In this document: piece by piece, positions 32,142 through 42,785 of the stretch | How the letters are laid out: every line of letters starts with the position of its first letter | How positions within the stretch are numbered: position 1 is the first letter of the stretch | Source of the DNA: Cyanophora paradoxa | Lineage: Eukaryota; Glaucocystophyceae; Cyanophorales; Cyanophoraceae | DNA: 64,000 nt | Assembly (NCBI GenBank): GCA_004431415.1 | Contig: QPMI01000420.1 | Span: forward strand, 275,099 to 339,098 | Direction: 5' to 3' | Notes under the pieces: generated by a model | The model's input: the letters and a program-made list of their open reading frames with translations, nothing else | What the model was told of the DNA's origin: nothing | The model's database searches: none | Program-made: the position numbers and the translations under genes

Positions 32142-33178
32142 TCAGGCCCAGGCCGGGTAGGCGAGTCTGTAATGAATCAGACCGCGCAGGATTTGGTTGA
32201 GCTGCTCGGTGCAGGGGGCGGGAAGGCGAGGCCGCGGAGGGCCATAGAGACGTAGCGGAAGGGGTGGGGAGGCGGCCCCTGTTATCCCACATGGCGTCCA
32301 CTATGGCGTTGTGGACCACTTGCTCTGGAGGGCGGGACGGGCCTGCGCGCACCGTTTCAGGGCCCTCAGCAGCCCTCGAAGATGTTGGAGTTGGCGTGCA
32401 CCAGCGGAGGGAGGGCTGGGACGGCGGCGGCGAGCCCGGGCCGAGCCCTGGGTGGCGAGGGCCTGCGAGGGCGCCGGCTCCAGCTCCATCTCGAACATAC
32501 CGCCCTCGACGTCGACGGTCACGGGCGGCGAGGCCGGGATCGCGCCGGCCTGCTGCGTGGCGGGGACCTGAGCCGAGAAGTTCTCGAGCCGCCACTCGCG
32601 GCAGCCCTGGCACTCACCTGGACGAAGACGGTGCGGTTGGCGACGGGCGGCGTCGGCAGGGCCTGCGCGGGGGCGTCACTCACAGAAGCCGAAGGCGCCG
32701 GCCTTGTGGGGCGGGGCGTCGGGGTCGCGGGGCGTGCTATAGGCCTCCGAGCCCTCCGATTCAGAGTCACTCACCGGGCTGAGAGGGTGGGTGAGAAGAG
32801 GCCGAGGCGGGCCTTCTTGGCGGGCAGGAGGTGGGAGCCGTTGAGGGCGCAATCGGCGCCGTGGGCGCACCTCTCTCCGTAGGTGGGGCAGAGGGCCGGG
32901 GCGAGGGCGCCGGAGCCAAGGGCGCCGGAGCCGAGGACGCCGGGGGCTGGAGGAGGCGGTGAGAGGGCCGAGGAGGAGAGGAAGGGGGAAGGGCGCGGGC
33001 ACCGGCGCCGGGACGAGGCCCTCCTCCAGCAGCCGCATCTGCGCCTCCTTCGCCTTCTCGTCGATGCGGGCCTCGAACGTCGCCCAGTTGAAGCCGACGG
33101 CGTCCGCCTCCGCCAGCTCGGGGAGGCCGTGCTCGTCGAACGCCAGCGCGGGCCGCCCGCTGAAGCCGAACGGGGCGG
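32142..33178 (-). pseudogene. 3' fragment of the large intron-containing viral gene (cut by the duplication join)
   Basis: Corresponds to the last exons of the gene at 39,453-42,481, including the stop (TCA on the plus strand at 32,142-32,144), QVVHNAIVDAMWDNRGR and FNWATFEARIDEKAKEAQ. At 33,178 it runs directly into host intron sequence, so its start and first five or so exons are absent here. The open frame that spans the join is accidental. Confidence 0.7.
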
Positions 33179-35875
33179 ATGTGCGGCGGGGATCAAAGGG
33201 ATCGCCTAAAGCGGCGAGGAGATCTAGAGATAGCGGGGGGCGGTCTAGAGTTGATAAGAACATCTCTAATTTATAAGCCACACCTAAGCCACCTGAGGCT
33301 ATAGCTATCTCTCCTCGACCAGGACATCTGCTGCGGCCGCTCGGATCAGAGCTCAAGCCTAGCCTAGCCTAGCCTAGCCTTCCTCGCGATCATCGATTGA
33401 TAACTAATAGTTGCGATTGCGTCCCATCCAACCACTCCCGCGCGGGCGCGCAGGCGGGTGGGGTGCTGGGGCGCGGAGCACGCGCTCTGGAGCGCGACGC
33501 TGGGCCTCGGCGGCGTCCTCCTCTTCGTCGTCGGCATCCCCTTCGCCGGCCTCGCCCTCCTGGCCCGCCCCCGCCCCGGCCCCGGCCCGGCCCCGCCCCC
33601 GATCGCGAGGGGAGAGGCTAGAAGCTTAAGCTCCGCACTAGCTTTGGAAATGAGGCGCGCAGAGAATTTAAAGAATAAGGGGCGATCGGCGGCTCCGAGC
33701 GTCGCGCGCTGACCGGCCGCCCGCCCGCGCCCGGCGCCGCAGACGGCGAACCGGGGCCGCCTGGCGGAGCGGCGCGTGCTCCTCCGCTACGGCTTCCTCC
33801 TCCGCGGCTACCGCCGCCGCCGCTTCTTTTGGGAGGCCGTGCGCCCCTCGAATCTATTTACGAACTTCTCTAGAAGCCTTTTGTAATTTATTGGCATCTT
33901 GTGCGCGATGCTTTAATCTATAGTTGTAAGCCCTTTCATTATCGATCCTTCCTGACAGCCGTCGATACACGAATCCGCCTAACGCTTCTCCATAATGCTT
34001 TTTGTAATTTATATTATCGCGTATGCAGGTGGTGGTGCTGCGGAAGCTGGCCTTCGTCTTCGTGGCCTCCTTCTTCTCGTCGCGCCCCGTCGTCCAGGGC
34101 CTCCTCGGCACCGGCATCCTCGTCGCCGGTGCGCCCTCCAGCTCTGATTCGAAGCGGGCCGATCCTAGCGCCGCGAAGTCTATATATTAGCGCTTCTCAA
34201 TTATTACGTTGAATTTCCCATGTATATTGAAGCCGATTCGTTGCTTCGCTAATATTTATATACGAACATCGCCGGCGCCGCCCGCCGCCGCGCCGCCGCG
34301 GCCACCGGCCCGAGCTCGAAGCGGATCGATCGCCCGCGAAATTGCGAGACGACTATATATCCTCGCTACACGAAGCCTACCAGCGCTTCGCGACCATAAC
34401 TCTTAATTCAAATCCGAGGCACTTTAAATTTCCCGATTTATAATTACGAGCATCGCCGGCGCCGATTTCGATCCCGATGCCGATCGAAACGTGCACGTGA
34501 CGGCGGCCGGGCCGGCAGCGCTGATCCTGAACATCGTGATGCGGCCGTACTCGCTCGAGCTCCTGAACGTCCTCGACTCGGCCGCGCTCCTCGCCTCCGC
34601 CCTCACGGTCGGCCCTCGCCCGCCCCCTCACTCGCCCCGCGGCCGCTGACGCCGGGCGCCTGTGCCTGCGCCCGCGGGACAGCTGTACGCGGGGCTCTTC
34701 TTTTACTCGCAGGAGGTCGCCGGCGCCGACTCCGCCGCCGTCACCGTCATCCTCGTGCGCCCGCGACGAATCCGATCGAATCGAGCCAATTAGATACAGA
34801 GCTAGCGCTAGATCTAGAGCTGAACATGAAGTCAGGACCGCGCGCGCGCCTCCCTCTCACCCGCGCGCCCCCGGCCCGTCCGCCCCCGCCCCCGCAGCTG
34901 GGCATCAACGTGGTCTTCTGCGCCTTCTGGGTCGCCTGCCTCGCCTACGAGCTCCACAAGAAGGCCAAGCAGCAGGTCCGCCCGCGCTCTGCTCTAGATT
35001 CAGATCTTTGCCAAAAACAAATTAAGAGTGAAAAGTGGGCGTTGCGATGAGAAGACGTCTTTCCCGGGGGCTGCCCTTCCCGCCGGGTCACTATGTATCG
35101 CCCTGCCGTGTTTCGAATTCCGGAGTTTTAAGTGGCGCCTCTGGATCTGCGACATCGATATCGCCGCCGCGAATGCGGTTTTCGGATCCTGCGCCGATCG
35201 TGCGTGCACGTGGCCGGGCGCGGCGCCGGAGCTGAGTTATAAAAGTGGCGCCTCTGTGTCTCCGATGTCGATATCGATATCGCCGCTGCGAATTCGAATG
35301 CGGTTTTCGGATCGGTTTTCGAATGGGTCATGATCATTCGCGGCAGTTCCCGGACGCGCCGGTGCTGCTCTTCGCCGACGCCGTCGGCCGCCGCCTCTCC
35401 GCCATCTCGTGCGCCGCCCTTCTCGTGCAGTGCTGGTGCTATCACTAGTGTAGTTCTCTTTGTCTCTGACGGGGGCCTCGCGATCGCGGCTAGGTACGTG
35501 CGGGACTGGCTGGCGGCGACGGACGACAACGACAACGAGATCGAGGTCAAGGGCGACGCGGGCTCGCCGCCCCCCGCCGCGGCGCCGCCGGCGATCGCGA
35601 GCCCCCTGGGCCTGCCATATGCATCCAAGCCCCGCCCGACGGTGCAGGGCAAGGGCAACGCCGCGAATTCGAAGGCCGCCGCCCACGGCGACGCCGACGC
35701 CGGCGCCGCGGACGCGGACGCGGACGCGCATGGGCACGGGCACGTCGCGGGCGCCGTCGTCGCCGAACTCGACGCGTGCAGCGAGGCCCATCTGCGCGTG
35801 CGCGCGCCGCCGCCGCGGGGCGCCGGCGCCGGCGCTGCTCCGGCGGAGATCGTCGACCTGCGGCTGCAGGCCTAG
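33179..35875 (+). pseudogene. 5'-truncated second copy of the host surface-protein gene 3' end
   Basis: Begins at the splice donor of an intron and carries the last membrane exons and cytosolic tail, ending at the TAG at 35,873-35,875. It lacks any promoter, signal peptide or extracellular part. Sequence matches 25,869-28,568 except for G/C run lengths, for example around 33,575 and 34,508. Confidence 0.8.
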
Positions 35876-37125
35876 GGTCCTGGCCATATATATGCATGGG
35901 GCGTACACGTACACGCACCTGCCGATCGCGAGGGGCCAGGGTCTCCCGAGTCCGCCCAGCGGGGCCGGGCCGAGGGGCCGGGCCATGGCCAACGTGGTCT
36001 TCCGCGCCTTCTGGGTCGCATGCCTGTTGTCGACGAATTCAAACGCCGAGCAGCCTGTTCTCGGCGAATTAACTATTTCTTTGCAATTGTGCAGTACTAG
36101 TAGTCTAGTACTAGTACTAGTACTAGTCTCGTTAGCCAGCACGTGCACCGACATACAGCATACGGCTTCTAAATGCATTCATGCTAGTACTAGTATTGCT
36201 TTACGTCTTCAAATCGTGTCTTGTCGTATGCCTAATGCGCGGAGTCAAATTTTGCTGTGCTGTCTAGCCCCGCCCAGAGAGCTTTTGCTCCCCCATGGCC
36301 ATTCCCCCAGGAACTCTTTTGCTGTACATGCGTGAGTCTCACTCTAGATGTGAAATTTGCCAGGCTTGCCAGAGTATATGCATAAGTACCTGTGAGAGCG
36401 ATATCAGTCGCTATCAGTCTCCGGCTGATAATAGCCTGATTTTATGTCGAGTCATTGTGCCACGGTGTCGACACTGACTCGACAGTATAACTCGACACTG
36501 ATCATGATTCGAATTCGGCGTTGACGACACCATGACGACAGGCATCGAGTCGGACACTCAGGAGCTCGAGTGGACACTGGACAGCAGTGTCACAGCACTA
36601 GTGTCTAATTTCAACAACCCAGCACAAAAGCAAGAATTAAATAGGATTAATGGGAGAGTCTGGGGTCTAGATGTAGACCTACCCGTACTAGGCTAGCCTA
36701 ATAGCTATAGCAATAGATTTGGATTCTTGGAGATTCGAATTCTAGCTATATATAGATCTGGAGATCTAGACTGGCATCTGGACTGCCGCAGCTAGGGTTG
36801 ACGCTTCACACGAAGTTTCGCACTGGCATGTATACGTACATATGCATGTACATATGCACGTGTGGTTATAATTATATATGTGGGCCTTTGTGAAGCGTTG
36901 AGCTCTCGAGCTTGCCCCTTCGCTGTCAATGCATTGTTAACCCTCGGAGGTTGCATGAGTCACGCGTCGCGGAGGTTTGGGTGTTATATTGCGATCAGGT
37001 ACACGCTGCACTAACAGGGGGGCTAGCACTAACCGACGCGGGGAGTAACAGCCGGTGTACCCCTCGGGGGGCCTCCCGGCCTCTAACGATGCTCAGGCTC
37101 TAACTGAATGCTGTACCCCCCGCTG
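35876..37125. other. Host-virus transition region (copy 2)
   Basis: Second copy of 28,569-29,814, with the same exon relic (35,985), TACTAG run and palindromic segment. No gene recognised. Confidence 0.45.
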
Positions 37126-37861
37126 TTACTGCCCGAACCTTCCGAACTTGCGTAATTCGGCCTCGCCCTGTACCCAGTGGCTGGTGTCGTCCATCCATTC
37201 GCGTACCTCCCTCTGACGCTTGAGTGACTCACGCTGCTCGGGGGTAGGGGAGGGGGGCCTTCGAGGCGGGTGGGGAAGGGGTACGGTGGCAAAATTCAGC
37301 CACTCGGGGGTATGCCGAATTCGCCGTGAACGATCCTCTGCGGTGTGAAATACCGGTCGCTGCTCACGGCCAAGTGGAAGAACGCGCTCCTGAGCCCGGA
37401 GAGGAAGCGTGGTTGCATGAATGGCTGCTGGAGGGACTCGTCGCGCCAGGGGGCTACGAAATCAATGATACGCTGCTGTACCTGCGCGGGCAGGGCAAGG
37501 ATCTGGCTCTTGCGGTTCGCAAAGGCCGTCCACAGCGCTTGCAGGTCGGCCCAATCGCCGTTCAGATCCCTGCGTTCGCGCCTCAGGTACGATCTCGGGT
37601 TCTCTGTCATACCCATCAAGCCCGCGGCCCTGATCATCTCCCTGTCCGGGAGCTCTCGCTCGTCGTGGAATTCGTCTCTAATCCAGCGCACAAGGTAGAG
37701 CACGCGCTCCATGAAGTTCTCCGCCGGCGAGCCGCCCCTGAGGACGTGCGCCTCCCCTCCAGCACTGCGTTCGCATCCTCCAAGTCCACGTTCCGCTGTC
37801 GAATCTCCCCGTCCAGGTCGCCGTTGTTGTACAGCACGTCGGACTCGCGTGTTCGCGCCAT
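37126..37861 (-). CDS. Viral small protein, paralogue A (copy 2, frameshifted)
   Basis: Second copy of the gene at 29,815-30,552, with the start at 37,861. Here a C-run change near 37,730 (GCCGCCCCTG against GCCGCCCCCTG) shifts the frame in the N-terminal third as well. The core LALPAQVQQRIIDFVAPW and the C-terminal EWMDDTSHWVQGEAE are preserved in separate frames. Comparing the two copies shows which frameshifts are copy-specific. Confidence 0.55.
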
Positions 37862-37895
37862 GCTCGCGGCTCGGTGAGAATTTATACCTGTACCC

Positions 37896-38591
37896 CTACT
37901 CGCGGTCGGGGTACCTGTCGCCGGGCATCAGCCTCGCGCGCTTCCGCATCTCCGCCTCCCCGGGTAGCCAGTTCTTCGGGTCGTTGCTCCACTCCTCCCA
38001 TTCGCGTATGTCCCGTCTGACGTCACGCGGGGCGGGGGCGTTTATCGGTGGGCGGGCGGGGCTGGCAGGGCCTGGCGCGGGGGTTGAGGCCCCTGTTCCA
38101 CGAGTACTCGGGTACTCTTCCCATCCCAGGGGTACCAGATTCATCGGAATTGGCTCAACTTCGAATTGGGGCTTTTTGACGTGATAATCATAGTTTGTGA
38201 CATACGCCGTCACAGCCGAGCGCAAGCGCGAGAGGTCGCGCAAATTTACGTCGTCCCATTGCGAGTCCCTTGCCTTCGCGTACCACTCGAGGATTTGCAT
38301 GCGAATGTGGTCCGGGAGGGTCGAGAGTATGCTGAGCTTGGAGCCCAGGGCGAACCAGATGCGCTTGAACTCGTCGATAATCCTGCCCTCGTCGTGGCTC
38401 CGAACGTAAAGGGCCCCGCCAGAGTTGTAATGCGTGTCTAGCCACCCTGCCCGGGCCAGCTCTAGCACCGGCCAGGGTTGGCGCTGTCGATTCGGTCGCG
38501 AGGCCTGCTCTACCACCCAGCGTCTAAGGTCCTTGACCTGATCTATGAACTGTGCGATCACGTCCCTGGGCGCTTCCTCTGCATCCGACAT
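37896..38591 (-). CDS. Viral small protein, paralogue B (copy 2, intact frame)
   Basis: About 231 residues from MSDAEEAPRDVIAQFID to PGDRYPDRE. The N-terminal half contains VKDLRRWVVEQASRPN and RIIDEFKRIWFALGSK, then ILSTLPDHIRMQILEWYA and LRDLSRLRSAVTAYV. A Pro-rich linker is followed by a C-terminal DIREWEEWSNDPKNWLPGEA segment. No known domain recognised. The central LP..I...I..W segment and the C-terminal W...GEAE segment are shared with paralogue A, and more weakly with the 112-residue protein at 59,994-60,332, so this is a small viral gene family. The upstream motif AGAATTTCTTG matches the element's promoter pattern. Confidence 0.65.
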   Translation of the reverse strand: MSDAEEAPRDVIAQFIDQVKDLRRWVVEQASRPNRQRQPWPVLELARAGWLDTHYNSGGALYVRSHDEGRIIDEFKRIWFALGSKLSILSTLPDHIRMQILEWYAKARDSQWDDVNLRDLSRLRSAVTAYVTNYDYHVKKPQFEVEPIPMNLVPLGWEEYPSTRGTGASTPAPGPASPARPPINAPAPRDVRRDIREWEEWSNDPKNWLPGEAEMRKRARLMPGDRYPDRE

Positions 38592-38641
38592 TTGCAATTG
38601 CACACATCAAGAAATTCTAAACGCTACTGCGAGGCTACGCT

Positions 38642-39298
38642 ATGCATACCGATACAAATTGCGAGACTTTGCAACAGGGGAGCGCAGCGTGGCACGCGGC
38701 GCGCCGTGAAAAACTAACTGCATCTAATTTTGCGGCTGCGTGCGGCATAAACCCCTGGAAATCCAGGGCCCGCCTGTGGGCGGAGCTAAGCGGGATAGCG
38801 GAGGAAAACAACTTTGACAACCCTGCCCTAACCTATGGGCATGACTATGAGCCCCTCGCGGTCTCTCTCTACAAAACGTCGAACAACAACGTGGACGTGC
38901 AACATACTGGATTGCACGAACATAAGGAACTGCCCTTCCTGGCGGGCAGCCCGGACGGGCTGATTGGAAGCGATCGTATACTTGAAATAAAATGCCCCTA
39001 CAAACAAGAACTCTACGAAAAGGTCCCAACTTATTACATGCCCCAGCTCCAGGGCCTGCTGGACATAACGGGCCGCGAGTGGGCCGAACTTTTTTGCTTC
39101 ACTCCTCTGCGCGTGCAAACGTGGTACGTCAGACGGGACGAGAGGTACATCAAGCTCATGAGGAAGTGCTTACATCTATTTTGGATGCACGTCAAGGAGG
39201 GCACGCCGCCCGAGCCCTACAGCGATCGAATGAAGTCAGAGAACCTCAGCGAGGAGCAGGCGGCGCTGCGCGAGTTTAAGTCGTACGCCCTCCTCTAG
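38642..39298 (+). CDS. YqaJ-type viral exonuclease/recombinase (intact copy)
   Basis: 218 residues starting MHTDTNCETLQQGSAAWHAA. It has the YqaJ/lambda-exonuclease family layout: an N-terminal AAWHAARREKLTASNFAAAC-type segment with the conserved R...K.TAS.. motif, then a central Gly-Ser-Pro-Asp-Gly (AGSPDGLIG) and LEIKCPY, which together supply the catalytic Asp and the E-x-K of the PD-(D/E)xK nuclease fold. QLQGLLDITGREWAELF follows, and the sequence ends KSYALL. Members digest double-stranded DNA 5' to 3' to make single strands for annealing, and are used by phages and several eukaryotic DNA viruses in recombination-dependent replication. It faces paralogue B across a 50-bp divergent promoter and ends in a strong stem-loop. 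Confidence 0.88.
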   Translation: MHTDTNCETLQQGSAAWHAARREKLTASNFAAACGINPWKSRARLWAELSGIAEENNFDNPALTYGHDYEPLAVSLYKTSNNNVDVQHTGLHEHKELPFLAGSPDGLIGSDRILEIKCPYKQELYEKVPTYYMPQLQGLLDITGREWAELFCFTPLRVQTWYVRRDERYIKLMRKCLHLFWMHVKEGTPPEPYSDRMKSENLSEEQAALREFKSYALL

Positions 39299-39347
39299 TG
39301 TCCGGACCTTTCCAATACTCTATATGATTATTGGGAGGGTCCGGACA
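39299..39347. terminator. Stem-loop after the exonuclease gene (copy 2)
   Basis: TGTCCGGACC...GGTCCGGACA with CCAATA/TATTGG extension directly after the TAG, between convergent genes. One extra G in the right arm compared with copy 1. Confidence 0.55.
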
Positions 39348-39452
39348 CGTCTCTTGGTCAGACTACTTCTGTCCCAGGTCTTTGGAATCTTAATATAAAT
39401 TTTCCCGGGACCGGGACAGGGCTTGGTCGGACTCACCGTAGCTTGGTGTAGC

Positions 39453-42400
39453 TCAGGCCCAGGCCGGGTAGGCGAGTCTGTAATGAATCAGACCGCGCAG
39501 GATTTGGTTGAGCTGCTCGGTGCAGGGGGGCGGGAAGGCGAGGCCGCGGAGGGCCATAGAGACGTAGCGGAAGGGGTGGGGAGGCGGCCCCTGTTATCCC
39601 ACATGGCGTCCACTATGGCGTTGTGGACCACTTGCTCTGGGAGGGCGGGACGGGCCTGCGCGCACCGTTTCAGGGCCCTCAGCAGCCCTCGAAGATGTTG
39701 GAGTTGGCGTGCACCAGCGGGAGGGAGGGCTGGGACGGCGGCGGCGAGCCCGGGGCCGAGCCCTGGGTGGCGAGGGCCTGCGAGGGCGCCGGCTCCAGCT
39801 CCATCTCGAACATACCGCCCTCGACGTCGACGGTCACGGGCGGCGAGGCCGGGATCGCGCCGGCCTGCTGCGTGGCGGGGACCTGAGCCGAGAAGTTCTC
39901 GAGCCGCCACTCGCGGCAGCCCTGGCACTCACCTGGACGAAGACGGTGCGGTTGGCGACGGGCGGCGTCGGCAGGGCCTGCGCGGGGGCGTCACTCACAG
40001 AAGCCGAAGGCGCCGGCCTTGTGGGGCGGGGCGTCGGGGTCGCGGGGCGTGCTATAGGCCTCCGAGCCCTCCGATTCAGAGTCACTCACCGGGCTGAGAG
40101 GGTGGGGTGAGAAGAGGCCGAGGCGGGCCTTCTTGGCGGGCAGGAGGTGGGAGCCGTTGAGGGCGCAATCGGCGCCGTGGGCGCACCTCTCTCCGTAGGT
40201 GGGGCAGAGGGCCGGGGCGAGGGCGCCGGAGCCAAGGGCGCCGGAGCCGAGGACGCCGGGGGCTGGAGGAGGCGGTGAGAGGGGCCGAGGAGGAGAGGAA
40301 GGGGAAGGGCGCGGGCACCGGCGCCGGGACGAGGCCCTCCTCCAGCAGCCGCATCTGCGCCTCCTTCGCCTTCTCGTCGATGCGGGCCTCGAACGTCGCC
40401 CAGTTGAAGCCGACGGCGTCCGCCTCCGCCAGCTCGGGGAGGCCGTGCTCGTCGAACGCCAGCGCGGGCCGCCCGCTGAAGCCGAACGGGGCGGGGGCGA
40501 GAGCGCGTTGTCCCCGACGCCCCAGACGGCGCTGAACGCCGCATCGTCCCAGCGCGCCTCCGCCTCCGCCTGGCCCTCGTCCCTTGCCTCGTCCACCTCC
40601 TTGGCGGAGAGCGACCCGATCTTGATGATGGAGGCCTGGATCAGCACAAACTCGCGCTGGAAGAATTGGACGAGCGGGATGGTAACTGCGGGAGAGGGGG
40701 TGAGCGGGGAGAGCGCGGGGCGCAGGCCAAGGGCGGGGGCGCAGGCCAAGGGCGGGGCGGACGCACATTCGATGCCGTAGGCCACCTCCTTGATGTAGCG
40801 GCCCCGGCGGCCGATCTCCTTGGCCAGCATGCTGCACTCCTTGCGCGCCGGGTGGCCGTGGCCCCACTCCATGGCGATCATCGCCTTCGCCAGACGGACG
40901 CCCTCGATGTGCCACTCGTCCATCAGCGCCTCCAGCTTGGCGCAGATGCGCATCCAGAAGAAGACGCGCTTGAGCTTGTCGCGGTCGAATTCGGCGTCGC
41001 CGCTCTTGCTGCCCCAGTCGCGCAGGTCCGTCTCCTCCGCCTTCTTCACCTTCTCGTACCAGCACTTGATCTTCTCCGCCTGGCGCTGGAACTCGTCCGC
41101 CCGCGCCGTGAGAACGTCCGACTCCTCCTGCGCTCCGAGGGCCCGGGGTCAGGGAGGAGAGGCGGGCTAAGCGGGGCGGCGGCGGACCGTGTGCGAGAGC
41201 TCGCCGACGATCACGGAGATGGCCGCCGAGAGGATCTCACGGGCGCGGGCCGGCCCGTTTGGGTGGCCCTCGCGCAGAACCTCCTCCAGCTTCAGCACGG
41301 CCGTCCGCGCGAGATCGCGGTGGCGCTGGCGGGTCTCGTCGCTCCGGCCCTGATCCACGAGAAGCTGGAGCTGGGGCCGCATGCCGGAGTCGCAGACGCT
41401 GGCGTACTTCAGAAGGGCCGCGCAGGAGAGCACCTTCTGCACGCTGACCAGCCAGTACGCGTAGCCCAGCGGGCTCTCCGCGCTCGGGTTCTCCCCGACC
41501 TGCGGACGCGACCTTAGCGCGCGCAGGGGCAGGGGAAAGGGGAAAGGGCGGGCTCTCGCGCACGTAAATGTCATCGGCGCAGGAGAGGAACATGTGATCA
41601 ACGACGTCGAAGAAGCCGCCGGACGGGAGCGTGCCGACGCCGTGGTACGCGCCTTGGATGGTCTCGCCGGCGCAGATGCCGGCCTGGACGGTGACGGTGT
41701 ACTGCGAGGCCGGCGGCCCCTCCTTCACGTAGACGAAGTTGAGGTCGTACTTCTTGGCGTACGTCGGGTTGATGCGCTTGGTGACGATGACGTAATCGCA
41801 CCGAACGCCGAGGCCGGACGGGCTGGCCTTCTCCTTCTCCGTCACCGACGCCAGGCACTGATCCCGCGCGATCAAGAGCTGCAGCGGCCCGCGCGTGAGC
41901 AAGCGCGGGCACGCGAGCGCAGGGAAGGGCCCTCACCCCGTGGGCGCCGCCGCTGCCGGATTTGAGGTCCGCGAGGAACTCCTTCTGCTCCGGAGTGCCG
42001 GAGAAGATCGCGCGCGGATGGAAATCGCGATGGAGCGCGATGCTGTTGAAGCAGCCCGCCGCCGCATTGTCGGACATCAGCAACAGCGCCACATCGCCGT
42101 GCGTGAAGCCGTACTTCGCCTTCACATGCTCCGGCAGCTCGTGAATGCTGTAAGGCACGATCTGCGCGCGGGGCACGCGAGCCGGGGCATGTGAGCCGGG
42201 GCCGAAGCGGTGCGGGCGAAACCGCGAACCTCGTTGAACTTATTCACCGGCGTGAACTGGCCCTTGGTCTTCAAGCGCTTCGGGTGGCCGTCCGTGTTCT
42301 GGATCTTCTTCAGCCCGCCGAACGGCTCGAAGCGCGGCACGCCGGCCGAGTTGAACACGCTATCGCAGGTCATCGCGTTGAGCGCCTCCTCCGCCGACAG

Positions 42401-42481
42401 GCTGCCGAGATCGCGGGCTATGCTGTCCTGCTCGCCGGGCTGCTGCTGCTTCGCGCACGAGCGGAAGGTCGCCGCCTGCAT
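39453..42481 (-). CDS. Large intron-containing viral protein, unrecognised, shares a segment with the helicase N-terminus
   Basis: Read right to left from the ATG at 42,481 (MQAATFRSCAKQQQPGEQDS). Exons include FTPVNKFNE, then IVPYSIHELPEHVKAKYGF, LLIARDQCLASVTEKEKA with FFDVVDHMFLSCADDIY, VGENPSAESPLGYAYWLVSV, KIKCWYEKVKKAEETDLRDW with FFWMRICAKLEALMDEWH, VTIPLVQFFQREFVLIQASI, FNWATFEARIDEKAKEAQ, and a last exon ending in QLNQILRGLIHYRLAYPAWA. Introns are about 45-80 nt, several with GTGCG donors and CAG acceptors. No catalytic motif recognised. The segment FNWATFEARIDEKAKEAQ closely matches VDWTVFEAGISDQAKEAQ in the first exon of the neighbouring helicase gene, so the two genes share a domain. 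They are divergently transcribed. Exon boundaries after about 40,500 are approximate. Confidence 0.6.
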
Positions 42482-42785
42482 CGCGAGTGTTACTGCCCGC
42501 GATGTCTCAACGGATTCCGTTCAACGTCGTACCCCCGCTGGCTTGTTCCCTCCCCAACTCGCGAAGACTCAGACTTGAAGCCCGCTTCCCCCCCCTCAAA
42601 ATGCGTACCCCCCTTGGGCTCGAACCCCGGTCGGTTTCTCGCTTTTTTTTGACTGCCCAGTCCGGCGATGCAATGCAGGCCGCTCGTTCAAATCGGCTGG
42701 GAACTTGGCGCCAGAACCTTCGCAGCGCGCGCAGCACTCCCAGCAGAGCGCGCGCAGCACCGGCGGCAGCATCGGCGGCAGCAGC
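42482..42785. promoter_or_regulatory. Divergent intergenic region between the two intron-containing viral genes
   Basis: A 304-bp region that must hold the promoters of both large genes. It contains a T8 run near 42,645 and GTACCCC copies near 42,531 and 42,605. It does not contain the TTTTCTA-type motif found upstream of the morphogenesis genes, which fits a different, perhaps early, promoter class (inference). Confidence 0.4.

Larger units (their letters stand above)
25869..33178. repeat. 7.3-kb tandem duplication, copy 1
   Basis: The block begins two bases before a splice donor (GTGCGG at 25871) in the host surface-protein gene and ends inside a minus-strand viral gene. The same sequence restarts at 33,179. 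In the sections I compared, the copies differ only by length changes in G or C runs, for example CAGGGAGC at 31,373 against CAGGGGAGC in copy 2. Copy 1 carries the intact host gene 3' end, two small viral genes, a frameshifted exonuclease gene and only the 3' part of the large viral gene. Confidence 0.95.
33179..40494. repeat. 7.3-kb tandem duplication, copy 2
   Basis: Offset from copy 1 is 7,310 at the left edge and 7,316 at the right, so copy 2 has a net six extra bases, all apparently in homopolymers. Its host part lacks the 5' exons of the surface-protein gene, while its viral part continues without a break into the unique viral DNA to the right. The left flank is unique host DNA and the right flank unique viral DNA. 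I see no microhomology at the 33,178/33,179 join beyond chance. Confidence 0.95.

Noticed and set aside
32676-33356. 226-codon open frame crossing the duplication join
   Set aside because: It fuses viral coding sequence with antisense host intron sequence and exists only because of the join.
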